Shown: positions 9,100 to 18,603 of the stretch, piece by piece | Position numbering within the stretch: the stretch's first letter is position 1 | Layout of the letters: each line of letters starts with the position of its first letter | Source: Rhizobium rhododendri | GTDB taxonomy: Bacteria > Pseudomonadota > Alphaproteobacteria > Rhizobiales > Rhizobiaceae | Assembly (NCBI RefSeq): GCF_007000325.2 | Contig: NZ_CP117267.1 | Coordinates: 1-64,000 of the forward strand | Length of the DNA stretch: 64,000 bases | Reading direction: 5' to 3' | Position numbers and translations under genes: made by a program | Notes under the pieces: model-generated | Told to the model about the DNA's origin: nothing | The model's database searches: none | Seen by the model: only the letters and a program-made list of their open reading frames with translations

Positions 9100-10662
9100 C
9101 TAGAAGCCTGCAACCCTGGCCAGTGCACGCTTTTCGCGGCGACGCTGAACGGAGGAGGGGATGTTCATGGCCTCCCGGTATTTTGCCACCGTACGCCGCG
9201 CAAGCTCGACACCATTCTTCTTGAGGTTGTCGACAATGTCGTCGTCCGACAGTACGCTGTCGGGAGCCTCCTGGACAATCAACTGCCGGATGCGATGGCG
9301 CACGGCCTCCGCAGAATGGCTGTCGCCGCCCTCGACTGCGCTGATCGAGACGGTGAAGAAATATTTCAGCTCGAACAGTCCGCGCGGCGTCAGCATGTAT
9401 TTGTTGGAGGTGACGCGGCTCACCGTCGATTCGTGCATCTTGATGGCATCCGCAACGGTCTTGAGGTTCAGCGGCCGCAGCTGGCTGACACCGTTCACCA
9501 GAAATGCGTCCTGCTGCCGGACGATTTCCGTCGCCACCTTCATGATCGTCTTGGCGCGCTGGTCGAGGCTGCGCGTCAGCCAGTTGGCGGTCTGCAGGCA
9601 CTCGGACAGGAAGGAGTAATCGTCACCGGTCTTCGATATCTTGGCGAAGTAGGACTGGTTGACCAGTACCCGTGGCAGGGTGTCCGGATTGAGCTCGACC
9701 TGCCAGCTTCCGTCTTGGGCTGCACGAACGACGATGTCGGGCGTAATGGCTTCGGACATGCCGGTCTCGAAGCTGCTGCCGGGCTTCGGGTTAAGCTGGC
9801 GGATCTCGCCCATCATGTCGAGAAGATCTTCCTCGTCCACGCCGCAGAGCCGTTTCAGCGTCGCAAAGTCTCGTCGGCCGAGCAGCTCAAGATGCTGCAG
9901 GAGCTGATCCATGGCCGGATCCAGCCGGTCCTTCTGGCGAAGCTGTATCGCCAGGCATTCCGAGAGCGACCGCGCAAAGACGCCGGGCGGATCGAGAGTC
10001 TGCAGGCAGGCAAGCACGCGCTCGACCTCCGCGCATGCAGTTCCGACGCGCGCAGCCGTCTCGGCAACTTCGCCGCGGAAATAACCGGCATCGTCCAGTT
10101 GATCGACCAGGTGTTCGGCCAGCATTCGGTCGGCGCTGGCTGGCAAAGCGAAGGGTATCTGCTGGTTGAGATGGTCGCGGAGCGAAATCTGGCCGGCGAC
10201 GAAGTCGTCGAGATCGTAGCGTTCGGCTGCCTCGGTGTTGCCGGGCATCGACTTCCACTGGCTGACGAGCTCGGGCGCGTCCAGGCGCTGCGGCTGTCCG
10301 TCGTCTGGAAAGACATTGCTGAAATTGCTGTCGAGCTCGTCGTTCAGCCGCTCGGCATGGCCGGTGTTGCTGCTCTCGTACCAGTCGCTTGCAAGCTCGC
10401 CTGAGTTTCGCTCGGGACCTTCTTCACTTCGGCCATCCTCGGAAACGCCGCGTGCCTCTTCTTCAGGCTCGCGGCTGTTGCCGCTGCCCAATTCGCCGTC
10501 ATTCGATGAAAATTCGAGCAGCGGATTCTTTTCGACTTCCAGTGCGATGAACTGGTTGAGCTCCAGATGTGTCATCTGGAGCAGCTGAATGGATTGCATC
10601 AGCTGCGGCGTCATGACCAGACTTTGGCTCTGGCGCAGGAAAAGATTGGCGGACAAGGCCAT
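9100..10662 (-). CDS. rpoN: RNA polymerase sigma-54 factor RpoN
   Basis: Sigma-54 directs transcription from -24/-12 promoters of nitrogen metabolism and other genes and requires AAA+ activators. Region I is Gln/Leu-rich (LRQSQSLVMTPQLMQSIQLLQ), region II is acidic (about residues 50-120), and region III ends with the RpoN box ARRTVAKYRE at about residues 488-497. With the start at 10662 (MALSANLFLRQ) the protein is 520 residues; an ATG eight codons upstream is possible. It follows lptB by 157 bases, so it may have its own promoter. Confidence 0.97.
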   Translation of the reverse strand: MALSANLFLRQSQSLVMTPQLMQSIQLLQMTHLELNQFIALEVEKNPLLEFSSNDGELGSGNSREPEEEARGVSEDGRSEEGPERNSGELASDWYESSNTGHAERLNDELDSNFSNVFPDDGQPQRLDAPELVSQWKSMPGNTEAAERYDLDDFVAGQISLRDHLNQQIPFALPASADRMLAEHLVDQLDDAGYFRGEVAETAARVGTACAEVERVLACLQTLDPPGVFARSLSECLAIQLRQKDRLDPAMDQLLQHLELLGRRDFATLKRLCGVDEEDLLDMMGEIRQLNPKPGSSFETGMSEAITPDIVVRAAQDGSWQVELNPDTLPRVLVNQSYFAKISKTGDDYSFLSECLQTANWLTRSLDQRAKTIMKVATEIVRQQDAFLVNGVSQLRPLNLKTVADAIKMHESTVSRVTSNKYMLTPRGLFELKYFFTVSISAVEGGDSHSAEAVRHRIRQLIVQEAPDSVLSDDDIVDNLKKNGVELARRTVAKYREAMNIPSSVQRRREKRALARVAGF

Positions 10663-10818
10663 GACGGACGCAGAACTCCCCTTCAATCCCTCCTGGAAAA
10701 CGCTGATACCGCTTAAAAACGGTCAGCCTTTTCCAACTGGCCCAAAAATTGCTTTTTTATTGGGTTTGGTCAAGGGCATGTCGGGGGCAGAGGCTAATTT
10801 CTGTGCCAGAATAATCTA

Positions 10819-11628
10819 TCAGAGGCTGAAATTGTCGCCAAGGTAGAGCCGGCGAACCTCAGGATTATTAACGATGTCGTGGGCTCGCCCATGCGTCAGC
10901 ACTTCTCCCGCATGAATGATGTAGGCGCGGTCGATAAGTCCCAGTGTCTCGCGGACATTATGGTCGGTGATCAGCACGCCAATGCCACGCGCTGTCAGAT
11001 GGTGCACCAGGTTCTGAATGTCCGAAACCGAGATCGGATCGACGCCTGCGAAAGGCTCGTCGAGCAGCATGAACGTCGGGTCGGTGGCGACAGCGCGGGC
11101 AATTTCCAGGCGCCTGCGCTCACCCCCGGAAAGGGCTATGGCCGGCATGGTGCGTAGGTTGCGGATGTGGAATTCCTCGAGCAGGTCATCGAGCTTGCTT
11201 TCGCGCTCGTCCTTGCTCTTGATATGGACTTCCAGAACGGCGCGGATGTTTTCCTCGACGCTCAGCCCGCGAAAAATCGAGGCTTCCTGCGGCAGGTAGC
11301 CGACGCCCAGCCGCGAGCGGCGGTACATCGGCATCGTCGTCACATCGTTGCCATCGATTTCGATGGTGCCTTCATCGACCGGAACCAGTCCGGTGATCAT
11401 ATAGAAACAGGTCGTCTTGCCGGCCCCGTTAGGGCCGAGCAGGCCAACGGCCTCGCCGCGCCGGACGACGAGCGAAACGCCGTTGACGACACGCCGCGTC
11501 CGATAGGTCTTGGTCAGTCCGCGGGCAATCAGCGTGCCCTGATAGCGGGCCTTGTCGCCGGAAGGGGCTTGCGTCGAGGCTGACGGCTCGGAGGTGCCGA
11601 AGTTAGTGGTCATGTCTGGCGCTGTCAC
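10819..11628 (-). CDS. lptB: LPS export ABC transporter ATP-binding protein LptB
   Basis: LptB powers extraction of lipopolysaccharide from the inner membrane together with LptF and LptG. It has Walker A GPNGAGKTT (near residue 70), the Q-loop in YLPQEASIFRGL, signature LSGGERRR, Walker B MLLDEPFAGVD and the switch His in LITDHNV. The 269 residues include a roughly 28-residue Ser/Thr-rich N-terminal extension compared with the usual ~240. It is downstream of lptA by 13 bases in the lptC-lptA-lptB-rpoN order that is widely conserved. Confidence 0.96.
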   Translation of the reverse strand: MTAPDMTTNFGTSEPSASTQAPSGDKARYQGTLIARGLTKTYRTRRVVNGVSLVVRRGEAVGLLGPNGAGKTTCFYMITGLVPVDEGTIEIDGNDVTTMPMYRRSRLGVGYLPQEASIFRGLSVEENIRAVLEVHIKSKDERESKLDDLLEEFHIRNLRTMPAIALSGGERRRLEIARAVATDPTFMLLDEPFAGVDPISVSDIQNLVHHLTARGIGVLITDHNVRETLGLIDRAYIIHAGEVLTHGRAHDIVNNPEVRRLYLGDNFSL

Positions 11629-11641
11629 TCAAAGGTCGCGA

Positions 11642-12295
11642 TCAGTTCGTCTTGGCAGCGGCAGGCTGCTTTGACTTCGGATCGAGCTGGATCTGTACGC
11701 GGCCGCCGCAGCTGTCGAGCTGAGCTTCACCGGTGTCCATGTGAACTGTCAGCATGCAGCCGGTGAACACATTGGGACCGTCCGTCAGGATGACCTTGTC
11801 GCCCTTGAGGATGGCGAGCTGGGCTGCCATGTCGAAGGATCCATTATCAGCCGTCGCGGTCTGGGTGCCGGAGGTCAGGTAGACCTTCTCGGACACCAGG
11901 ATGTGGTCGATATCGGTATCTCCGGAAACGACCGAGTTACCCGCAGCTGGCTTCTTCGTTTCGGCCACGGGTGCCGGCTTGCCGTTGGCATCCGGCTGCG
12001 GCTTCTTCTTGTAGAAGACGATCATTTTCCCGGCCTTCATCGTCGTCGTGCCCTGGACGACGTTGACCTTGCCGGTGAACACGGCGTTGCTTTCCGAATC
12101 ATGGATTTCCAGCTTGTCGCTTTCGATCTGGATCGGTTGGTCCTTGTTGAGATTCAGGCCAGTCATCTTGGTGGTGGTCGACTGCTGGGCGCTGGCGCCT
12201 ACCGCTGTCATCAACGCGAAAATGCCAATCGCGCCGGCCAGAGCGGCTTGACGGAGACCAGTGTTGGAAAAGTGCATGCGACAATCGTTTGTCAT
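11642..12295 (-). CDS. lptA: Periplasmic LPS transport protein LptA
   Basis: LptA forms the periplasmic bridge that carries LPS to the outer membrane. The N-terminus has a signal peptide (hydrophobic AALAGAIGIFALMTAVGASA, cleavage near AQQ). The OstA-like beta-jellyroll follows with QPIQIESDKLEIHDSESNAVFTG in parts. A Pro/Lys-rich linker lies in the middle (KKKPQPDANGKPAPVAETKKP), longer than in E. coli. The product is 217 residues. It sits between lptC (14-base gap) and lptB (13-base gap), which confirms the call. Confidence 0.92.
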   Translation of the reverse strand: MTNDCRMHFSNTGLRQAALAGAIGIFALMTAVGASAQQSTTTKMTGLNLNKDQPIQIESDKLEIHDSESNAVFTGKVNVVQGTTTMKAGKMIVFYKKKPQPDANGKPAPVAETKKPAAGNSVVSGDTDIDHILVSEKVYLTSGTQTATADNGSFDMAAQLAILKGDKVILTDGPNVFTGCMLTVHMDTGEAQLDSCGGRVQIQLDPKSKQPAAAKTN

Positions 12296-12309
12296 GGTCC
12301 GCCCGGCGG

Positions 12310-12972
12310 TTAGCTGCCCGTATTGTGGATGGTGGAAGCATCGATGTGCATTTTCACCTGTCCGTCGAATTCGATTACATTTCCCTTATCCGTCATCTTG
12401 AGCGACTGTGCAACAATTGACGCGAGGCCTTTGAAGATTGCGACGGGCTGTTGCGTAACGAGCGATCCGCCCTTGATATCGAGGAAGGCGCCCTTGAATT
12501 CCGCACGCAGGCCGTTGTCGAGCGTGACGGTAAAGGGCTCCGTCAGCTTCATGGTATCGGCAGCACGGTCGAAGTCGCCGCTAAGGGCGGTGACATGCGC
12601 GACACCGTCGCTGACGGGCATGGCTGCCTTGATGTTTTTCAGCGTTATCAAGTTCGGGTTCTTGATGTCCTGCAGCGCTTTTTCCGCAAGCATGGAGTAG
12701 TTGATGCCGTCGGAGTTGCGCCCGGCAATCGCCGGTCTCTGCATGACGATCTTGCCGTCCTCGATGGATGCGCCCTGGATCGAGATGTTTTCCGGCATGT
12801 AGGCGCGCACCACCGAGACGGTAATGAAAATCAGCGAGATGATGACGGCTGCGATCGGCAGCAGGATTTTCAGTCGGCGGACACGTCCCGAGTTGGCGAC
12901 CGCGGCGTCGTAGGCGCGCAGTTCGGGCGTCAATTGGCGGCCCGGGCCGGTTGATTCGGCAGTGTTTGACAT
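12310..12972 (-). CDS. lptC: LPS export protein LptC
   Basis: A 220-residue bitopic inner-membrane protein that passes LPS from LptBFG to LptA. One transmembrane helix is visible near residues 35-55 (KILLPIAAVIISLIFITVSVV) after a short cytoplasmic segment, and the rest is a periplasmic OstA-like domain with YSMLAEKALQ and LRAEFKGAFLDIKGG. Similarity to E. coli LptC is low in this group, so context matters: it is directly upstream of lptA and lptB. Confidence 0.9.
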   Translation of the reverse strand: MSNTAESTGPGRQLTPELRAYDAAVANSGRVRRLKILLPIAAVIISLIFITVSVVRAYMPENISIQGASIEDGKIVMQRPAIAGRNSDGINYSMLAEKALQDIKNPNLITLKNIKAAMPVSDGVAHVTALSGDFDRAADTMKLTEPFTVTLDNGLRAEFKGAFLDIKGGSLVTQQPVAIFKGLASIVAQSLKMTDKGNVIEFDGQVKMHIDASTIHNTGS

Positions 12973-13204
12973 CGGCGGTCCGTCTCTCTGGTTCCGGCAG
13001 CGCAGTTTGTGCAGCGCACTTATAGGCTTGCAATCACATTTCGCACGCTTGCATTAGCTTGCCAATACGCATTTTTTTCGGCAACAAAAGGCATCGGATG
13101 CAAACGACGACGTCATCTGTCCGTCGACCATATGCTGCTTTAAGTTAACAACGCCGCGCTCTCGGCGATTATCTGGTTATTGTCATAAAAGGAAATAGGA
13201 CCTC

Positions 13205-14161
13205 ATGGAGAGTTCTGCAATTGCGGACCGTCGACAATTACGCCGCAAGTTAAGCTTCTGGCGCATCGTTGCAGTCCTCCTGCTGGTCGGTCTCGGCTTT
13301 GCGCTATATCGTTTTGCCGGTGGCGAACTCGGTGCCGGCCGCAAGCCGCAGATCGCTCGCGTCGCAATCACCGGCGTCATCCAGGATGATAAGGAACTTC
13401 TGGAGCGCCTGAAGACGATCGAGGACGACAACCAAGTCAAGGCACTGATCGTGTCGATTTCATCGCCGGGTGGTACCACTTATGGCGGTGAGCGCATATT
13501 CAAGGCTATCCGCGCGGTGGCTACCAAGAAGCCGGTCGTGTCCGATATCCGGACGATGGCCGCATCGGCTGGCTACCTCGTCGCCGCTGCCGGAGACACG
13601 ATCGTTGCCGGCGATACGTCGATCACCGGCTCGATCGGTGTGCTCCTCCAATATCCTCAGGTCAAGGATCTGCTCGACAAACTCGGTGTCTCCATGGAGG
13701 CGATCAAGTCGTCGCCGATGAAGGCCGAGCCTTCGCCGTTTCATCCGCCGAGCGACGAGGCCAAGGCGATGATCAACAATATGGTGATGGACAGCTATGG
13801 CTGGTTCGTCGATCTCGTTGCGGATCGCCGTAAATTGCCGCGCGATCAGGTCCTGAAGCTGGCCGATGGCAGCATCTTCACCGGTCGTCAGGCGCTGGCA
13901 AACAAGCTGGTCGACAGTCTCGGCGGCGACGATGACATCCGCGCCTATCTCGAAACGCGAAAGGTCGCCAAGGACTTGCCTGTCGTCGATTGGGATGCGC
14001 CACGCCGCACATCACCATTCTTCCTGCCCGGCGCTGCGGCCGATCTCATCACATTGCTCGGTTATGGCGATTTTGTTAAGGGTGATGGCGCGCAGAAGCT
14101 GTTGTCTGAGAAGTTGTTTCTTGACGGCCTGCTTTCTGTTTGGCAGGGTGATGCGCATTGA
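13205..14161 (+). CDS. sppA: Signal peptide peptidase SppA (S49 family, short form)
   Basis: A 318-residue membrane-anchored serine protease of the ClpP fold that degrades cleaved signal peptides. One transmembrane helix lies near residues 20-38 (IVAVLLLVGLGFALYRF). Family motifs include ALIVSISSPGGTTYGGE and DIRTMAASAGYLVAAAGD. The nucleophile Ser is in TSITGSIGVLL near residue 144, and the general-base Lys is probably that of IKSSPMKAEPSPF. It is half the length of E. coli SppA, as is usual for the single-domain form. It is divergent from lptC and 25 bases upstream of ihfB. Confidence 0.93.
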   Translation: MESSAIADRRQLRRKLSFWRIVAVLLLVGLGFALYRFAGGELGAGRKPQIARVAITGVIQDDKELLERLKTIEDDNQVKALIVSISSPGGTTYGGERIFKAIRAVATKKPVVSDIRTMAASAGYLVAAAGDTIVAGDTSITGSIGVLLQYPQVKDLLDKLGVSMEAIKSSPMKAEPSPFHPPSDEAKAMINNMVMDSYGWFVDLVADRRKLPRDQVLKLADGSIFTGRQALANKLVDSLGGDDDIRAYLETRKVAKDLPVVDWDAPRRTSPFFLPGAAADLITLLGYGDFVKGDGAQKLLSEKLFLDGLLSVWQGDAH

Positions 14162-14186
14162 TAAATCAATGATTTAGGGGGCCACC

Positions 14187-14492
14187 GTGATCAAATCGGA
14201 ATTGGTGCAGATCGTTGCGGCGCGAAATCCGCATCTTTATCACCGTGACGTCGAGAATATCGTCAATGCGGTCCTCGACGAGATCACGGATGCCCTGGCT
14301 GGCGGTAACCGGGTCGAGCTGCGTGGTTTCGGTGCTTTTTCGGTTAAAAACCGCCCGTCGCGCTCCGGTCGCAACCCGCGCACCGGCGATACGGTCTTCG
14401 TTGAGGAAAAATGGGTACCGTTCTTCAAGACTGGAAAGGAGCTCCGCGAGCGCCTCAATCCTGGCAGCCATGACGAAGACGACGACAGCTGA
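14187..14492 (+). CDS. ihfB: Integration host factor subunit beta
   Basis: A 101-residue DNA-bending protein of the HU/IHF family. The family signature is visible: [17 protein letters not shown] followed by [30 protein letters not shown] in parts. The WVPFFK stretch and the acidic C-terminal tail (HDEDDDS) fit IhfB rather than HU or IhfA. IHF assists sigma-54 promoters, and rpoN is encoded nearby. It follows sppA closely and may be co-transcribed. Confidence 0.95.
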   Translation: MIKSELVQIVAARNPHLYHRDVENIVNAVLDEITDALAGGNRVELRGFGAFSVKNRPSRSGRNPRTGDTVFVEEKWVPFFKTGKELRERLNPGSHDEDDDS

Positions 14493-14634
14493 GACCGCTA
14501 TCCAAGCCGTTGCCTCTTGAAGTTGCCCCAATCGTTCTTATCCTGTCGCCGGGATGAAGAGGAACGTCAGAAAGCCGGTATGGTGCCTAATAACGGTAGC
14601 GCCAGATTGCCTGTCGTCGACAAGGAGACTGTGA

Positions 14635-14967
14635 ATGGCAAAGAAGATCGTCAACCTGTTGGTGCTGCTGCCGATCGGCATCATCCTCATCATCTTCTGC
14701 GTCGCCAACCGGCAGCTTGTGACGATGGCATTCAATCCGTTTCGCCCCGAAGATCAGGTCCTGTCTCTCAGCGCACCGTTATTCGTGTTCCTTTTCGTGA
14801 CACTGATTCTCGGTATGGTGATCGGCTCGGCTGCGACGTGGTTCACGCAGGGGCGTTATCGTAAACGTGCCCGCACGGAAGCCCGCGAGGCCGTCCGTTG
14901 GCAGGCCGAGGCTGACCGCCATCGCAATCGCGCTGAACAGATCGCCGGCCATCTGCCGGCAAAGTGA
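14635..14967 (+). CDS. LapA-domain (DUF1049) membrane protein
   Basis: A 110-residue protein with two transmembrane helices, about residues 5-24 (VNLLVLLPIGIILIIFCVAN) and residues 45-68 (PLFVFLFVTLILGMVIGSAA), followed by a basic, charged cytoplasmic helix rich in Arg and Ala. This is the LapA/LapB-N type layout found after ihfB in many proteobacteria; E. coli LapA works in LPS assembly control. A function in LPS regulation is an inference from that relationship and from the lpt genes nearby. An AAGGAG site lies just before the ATG. Confidence 0.85.
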   Translation: MAKKIVNLLVLLPIGIILIIFCVANRQLVTMAFNPFRPEDQVLSLSAPLFVFLFVTLILGMVIGSAATWFTQGRYRKRARTEAREAVRWQAEADRHRNRAEQIAGHLPAK

Positions 14968-14968
14968 A

Positions 14969-15427
14969 TTACAAATTCCAGTCTGTAACCGGCCTGAACA
15001 CCATGTCGTTGTAGTCGCCCTCGGCGGATGTACCGAGGCCGGTCACGACAAACCCTCTTTGCTCGTAAAAGCTCCGGGCAGCCTTGTTCTTCACCAGGCA
15101 TTTCAGGCGGTAACGTCGCCGCGGCCATCCGGGCAATGCCTGCAGCAAGGCCGTTCCCGCTCCGGCGCCCTGCCATTCCGCGCGGATGTAGAGCATGTGG
15201 ATGAACGCGTCCGCATCGAGAATAGCGATAAACCCTGCAATCGTCCCATCAGCATCCTCACAGACGAAAATGATTTCGCCCTTCGAGTGAGTGGCGAAGT
15301 CTTCGAGGAGGAAGCGGGCGGGATCGACCCAGGTAAATGTCGCGCGCCGAGCCTTCAGATAGATATCTGAAAGCATCGGCTGATCGCCATCGACCGCCGG
15401 TCGGATATTCCATTGTCGTGTCGTCAA
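14969..15427 (-). CDS. GNAT-family N-acetyltransferase
   Basis: A 152-residue GNAT-fold protein. The acetyl-CoA loop is visible as RAEWQGAGAGTALLQAL near residues 95-112, preceded by the beta-strand IHMLYI and followed by LKCLVKNKAARSFYEQRGFVVTG, a standard GNAT end. The substrate cannot be inferred. It converges with the LapA-type gene, leaving a single base between stop codons, so a shared terminator region is absent. Confidence 0.85.
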   Translation of the reverse strand: MTTRQWNIRPAVDGDQPMLSDIYLKARRATFTWVDPARFLLEDFATHSKGEIIFVCEDADGTIAGFIAILDADAFIHMLYIRAEWQGAGAGTALLQALPGWPRRRYRLKCLVKNKAARSFYEQRGFVVTGLGTSAEGDYNDMVFRPVTDWNL

Positions 15428-15454
15428 GCGGATGCCTTGGGATAGAGCCTGTCT

Positions 15455-15907
15455 TTAAGCTTCGATCTTGCCATTGATTGCAGCGTTGAAGTCATCGAAG
15501 AATTGCTGGGCCAGCTTCTTGGCGCTGGAATCGATCAGTCGCGAGCCCATATGGGCAATCCGGCCGCCGATCTCGCCGCGCGCTGTATAGTGCAGGATCG
15601 TCTCCGCGCCGTCTGCCTCGAGCACCACGTCGGCGCCGCCCTTGGCAAAGCCGGCGATGCCGCCCCTGCCTTCGCCCTCGATGGTGTAGCTGTCGGGTGC
15701 ATTGATGTTGGAGAGCTTAACATCCCCATGAAACGAGGCAGACAGCGGGCCGATGCGGAATTTGATCAGGGCGACAAACTCCGTTGGCGACACCCGCTCG
15801 AAGCTTTCACAGCGTGGAATGCACTGCTTGATGATCTGGGGGTCGTTGAGCGCGGCCCACACGGCATCTCTGGTTGCGGAAATCCGCACTTCGCCGGTCA
15901 TGTCCAT
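15455..15907 (-). CDS. CoxG-type SRPBCC carbon monoxide dehydrogenase accessory protein homologue
   Basis: A 150-residue member of the CoxG branch of the SRPBCC (START-like) superfamily. The start MDMTGEVRISATRDAVWAALND, the CIPRCESFERVSPTEF segment and a Gly-rich core EGEGRGGIAGFAKGGADV are typical. In CO-oxidising bacteria CoxG helps anchor the molybdenum CO dehydrogenase, but no coxMSL genes are in this window. Orphan copies are frequent, and their role is not established. A GGGAGA site precedes the ATG at 15907. Confidence 0.85.
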   Translation of the reverse strand: MDMTGEVRISATRDAVWAALNDPQIIKQCIPRCESFERVSPTEFVALIKFRIGPLSASFHGDVKLSNINAPDSYTIEGEGRGGIAGFAKGGADVVLEADGAETILHYTARGEIGGRIAHMGSRLIDSSAKKLAQQFFDDFNAAINGKIEA

Positions 15908-16018
15908 CGTCCATCTCCCTTCATGCCTGCACTTCGGCCGACAATTGCAGATCGGAAAGCGCTTTGCCAAGAGCCGCCCAGATGCTATTTGCACGCCGAC
16001 GTCAATATCGAGACAACA

Positions 16019-17182
16019 ATGGTGAAACAAAAGGAACGCCGGCCTGGACAACGGTCGAGCGCTGGCCCAGGTGGCAAAGCCCCGCGCGCGGATGCCCCGA
16101 GCGGCCGCGCCAAGCCCTATGCCCAACCTGCGCGCGACACGAGGCCGGTGCGCGAAGAGCGTCCCCGCGAGGCGACACCCCGTGCGGAAGCCGCGCGCAG
16201 TGAGCGCATCGCCGAAACCCAAGGTGGACCCGCCGCTGCTGAGCGTCCTTTGTTGGTGCGCAGCGGCGAGCGACCGCCAGAGCGCGTGCCGATCATCCTG
16301 GAATCCTCTGGCGCTGGCGATTTCCACCTCATCGACATGGGCAACGGGCTGAAGCTCGAGCAATACGGCCCCTACCGGATCGTTCGCCCCGAGGCCCAGG
16401 CGCTTTGGCCGCCGACTTTGCCTGCTTCGGTCTGGGAGAATGCCGATGCCATCTTTACCGGTGATACGGAAGAGGACGGCATGGGACGCTGGCGCTTTCC
16501 CCGCGCAGCGCTCGGCGAAACATGGCCGCTGCAACTGCTCGACGTCGATTTTCATGGCCGCTTCACGTCGTTCCGCCATGTCGGCGTCTTCCCCGAGCAG
16601 ATCGTTCACTGGGAATGGATGAAACAGCAGATCGAGGCCTCGAAACGGCCGCTAAAGGTGCTGAACCTGTTCGGCTACACCGGCGTTGCCTCGCTGGTGG
16701 CAGCCCGGGCCGGTGCAGAGGTCACCCATGTCGATGCCTCCAAGAAGGCAATCGGCTGGGGTCGCGAGAACCAGGCTCTCGGTCATATGGAGAAGCTGCC
16801 GATCCGCTGGATCTGCGAGGATGCAATGAAGTTCATCCTGCGTGAGGAACGGCGCGGCAATACTTACGATATCATTCTGACCGATCCGCCGAAATTTGGC
16901 CGCGGCCCGAACGGCGAAGTCTGGCACCTTTTCGAGCATCTGCCGATGATGCTGGATATCTGCCGGCAAATCCTGTCGCCCGACGCCCTCGGCCTCGTGC
17001 TGACCGCCTATTCGATCCGCGCCAGCTTCTACTCGATCCATGAACTGATGCGCGAAACCATGCGCGGTGCCGCTGGCGTCGTCGAATCCGGCGAACTGGT
17101 CATTCGCGAGACCGGCCTCGACGGCAAGCAGCCGGGCAGGGCACTCTCCACTTCTCTTTTCAGCCGCTGGGTGCCGCAATGA
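16019..17182 (+). CDS. Class I SAM-dependent RNA methyltransferase (RlmI/RlmK-like)
   Basis: A 387-residue protein. The first ~75 residues are low-complexity, rich in Arg, Ala and Pro, and probably disordered. The Rossmann methyltransferase domain has motif I LNLFGYTGVASLVAARAGA, then VTHVDASKKAIGWGRENQAL, and the catalytic motif ILTDPPKFGRG, resembling RlmI-type 23S rRNA m5C methyltransferases. The Asp-Pro-Pro-Lys-Phe motif is the common substrate-site motif, but I see no clear cysteine nucleophile, so the modified base is uncertain. It overlaps the next RNA methyltransferase gene by four bases (ATGA), which suggests translational coupling. Confidence 0.85.
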   Translation: MVKQKERRPGQRSSAGPGGKAPRADAPSGRAKPYAQPARDTRPVREERPREATPRAEAARSERIAETQGGPAAAERPLLVRSGERPPERVPIILESSGAGDFHLIDMGNGLKLEQYGPYRIVRPEAQALWPPTLPASVWENADAIFTGDTEEDGMGRWRFPRAALGETWPLQLLDVDFHGRFTSFRHVGVFPEQIVHWEWMKQQIEASKRPLKVLNLFGYTGVASLVAARAGAEVTHVDASKKAIGWGRENQALGHMEKLPIRWICEDAMKFILREERRGNTYDIILTDPPKFGRGPNGEVWHLFEHLPMMLDICRQILSPDALGLVLTAYSIRASFYSIHELMRETMRGAAGVVESGELVIRETGLDGKQPGRALSTSLFSRWVPQ

Positions 17183-18039
17183 ACGACGATTTTCGCGACA
17201 CGGGCGCGCGCCGGGTCGGCCAGGTCAAGGAAGTGACCTCGCTTGCCAATCCCATCATCAAGGACATCAAGGCGCTGACCGACAAGAAGGCGCGTCAGGA
17301 AACCGGTACCTTCATGGCCGAAGGCCTGAAGCTGGTGATCGACGCCATCGAGCTCGGCTGGACCATCCGCACGCTGGTTTATGCCAAGGCCGCCAAGGGC
17401 AAGCCGCTTGTCGACAAGATGGCAGCCCGCACGGTGGCCTCCGGCGGGCTCGTGCTGGAGGTCAACGAAAAGGTGCTGTCTAGCATCACCCGACGCGACA
17501 ATCCGCAAATGGTCGTTGGTATCTTCGATCAGCGCTGGCGGGCCCTGAAGGACATCCGGCCTAAGGCGGGCGAGACCTATGTGGCGCTCGACCGCGTCCG
17601 CGATCCCGGCAACCTCGGCACGATCATCAGGACAGCCGATGCTGCAGGCGCCGCCGGTGTCATCCTTGTCGGCGAGACGACCGACCCGTTCTCGCTGGAA
17701 ACCGTGCGCGCCACCATGGGCTCGGTGTTCGCCGTGCCCGTCACCCATGCGACGGTCGACGAATTTCTCGTCTGGAAGAAGAACGCCGGCGTTTCCGTCG
17801 TCGCCACCCATCTGGCCGGCGCCGTCGACTACCGCACCATCGATTACAAGAAGAGGCCAATCGTGTTGCTGATGGGCAACGAGCAATCCGGCCTGCCGGA
17901 AGCTCTCGCGACCCAGGCGGATGCCTTGGCGCGGATTCCTCAACAGGGACGTGCCGATTCTCTCAACCTTGCGGTGGCGACAGCCGTGATGCTGTTTGAG
18001 GCCCGCCGACATGTCCTGACGCTCAGCGAGGCAAGATGA
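17179..18039 (+). CDS. TrmH/SpoU-family RNA 2'-O-methyltransferase
   Basis: A 286-residue SPOUT methyltransferase. An N-terminal substrate-binding domain (residues ~15-110) includes [18 protein letters not shown]. The knotted catalytic domain carries the three SpoU motifs: [30 protein letters not shown] and [15 protein letters not shown]. The family methylates ribose in tRNA or 23S rRNA (for example RlmB at G2251), and the exact target is not readable. The start overlaps the upstream methyltransferase stop and the end overlaps lspA by four bases, so the three genes form a coupled operon. Confidence 0.93.
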   Translation: MNDDFRDTGARRVGQVKEVTSLANPIIKDIKALTDKKARQETGTFMAEGLKLVIDAIELGWTIRTLVYAKAAKGKPLVDKMAARTVASGGLVLEVNEKVLSSITRRDNPQMVVGIFDQRWRALKDIRPKAGETYVALDRVRDPGNLGTIIRTADAAGAAGVILVGETTDPFSLETVRATMGSVFAVPVTHATVDEFLVWKKNAGVSVVATHLAGAVDYRTIDYKKRPIVLLMGNEQSGLPEALATQADALARIPQQGRADSLNLAVATAVMLFEARRHVLTLSEAR

Positions 18040-18548
18040 CCGAAGTCAGCTCCACCGCACCGCAGCGGCAAGCACTGTTCTCCAGGCCGCTGCCGATCCT
18101 GATCTTCGTCGTCATCGCCGTCATACTCGATCAGGCGATCAAGATCGCCGTAGACCATTACCTGCCGCTGCAGCAGGCCGTCCCCGTCATTCCGATGCTG
18201 GATCTCTATCGCACCTACAATCTCGGCGTCGCCTTCTCCATGCTTTCGGGCCTGGACGGCTGGCTGATCGTCGGCATGCGGTTGATCATCGTGGTCTTCG
18301 TGCTCTATCTCTGGCGCCATGCCGCCAAGGATCGCTGGCTTGCCCATCTCGGTTTCGCGCTGATCATATCGGGGGCGCTTGGTAATCTGGTCGACCGTTT
18401 TCTCTACGGCCACGTCATCGACTACATCCTGTTCCACACCGAAACGTGGTCCTTTGCCGTCTTCAACCTGGCCGACAGTTTTATTACGGTCGGCGCAGGC
18501 GCCGTGATTCTCGATGAACTGCTGCTTCCGAAAAAGCCCAAAACCTAA
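18036..18548 (+). CDS. lspA: Lipoprotein signal peptidase (signal peptidase II)
   Basis: LspA cleaves the signal peptides of diacylated prolipoproteins in the inner membrane. The 170-residue product has four transmembrane helices and the family's two catalytic aspartates in GNLVDRF and FNLADSFI, plus the conserved [11 protein letters not shown]. It starts in a four-base overlap with the TrmH gene. Together with lnt at 44.5 kb, the window encodes two of the three lipoprotein-processing steps. Confidence 0.96.
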   Translation: MTEVSSTAPQRQALFSRPLPILIFVVIAVILDQAIKIAVDHYLPLQQAVPVIPMLDLYRTYNLGVAFSMLSGLDGWLIVGMRLIIVVFVLYLWRHAAKDRWLAHLGFALIISGALGNLVDRFLYGHVIDYILFHTETWSFAVFNLADSFITVGAGAVILDELLLPKKPKT

Positions 18549-18603
18549 AATTTGAAAGGTTTCCGGAAGGCGTTGAGAAGGGTGGTCGTGGTAATTCGAG
18601 ACC

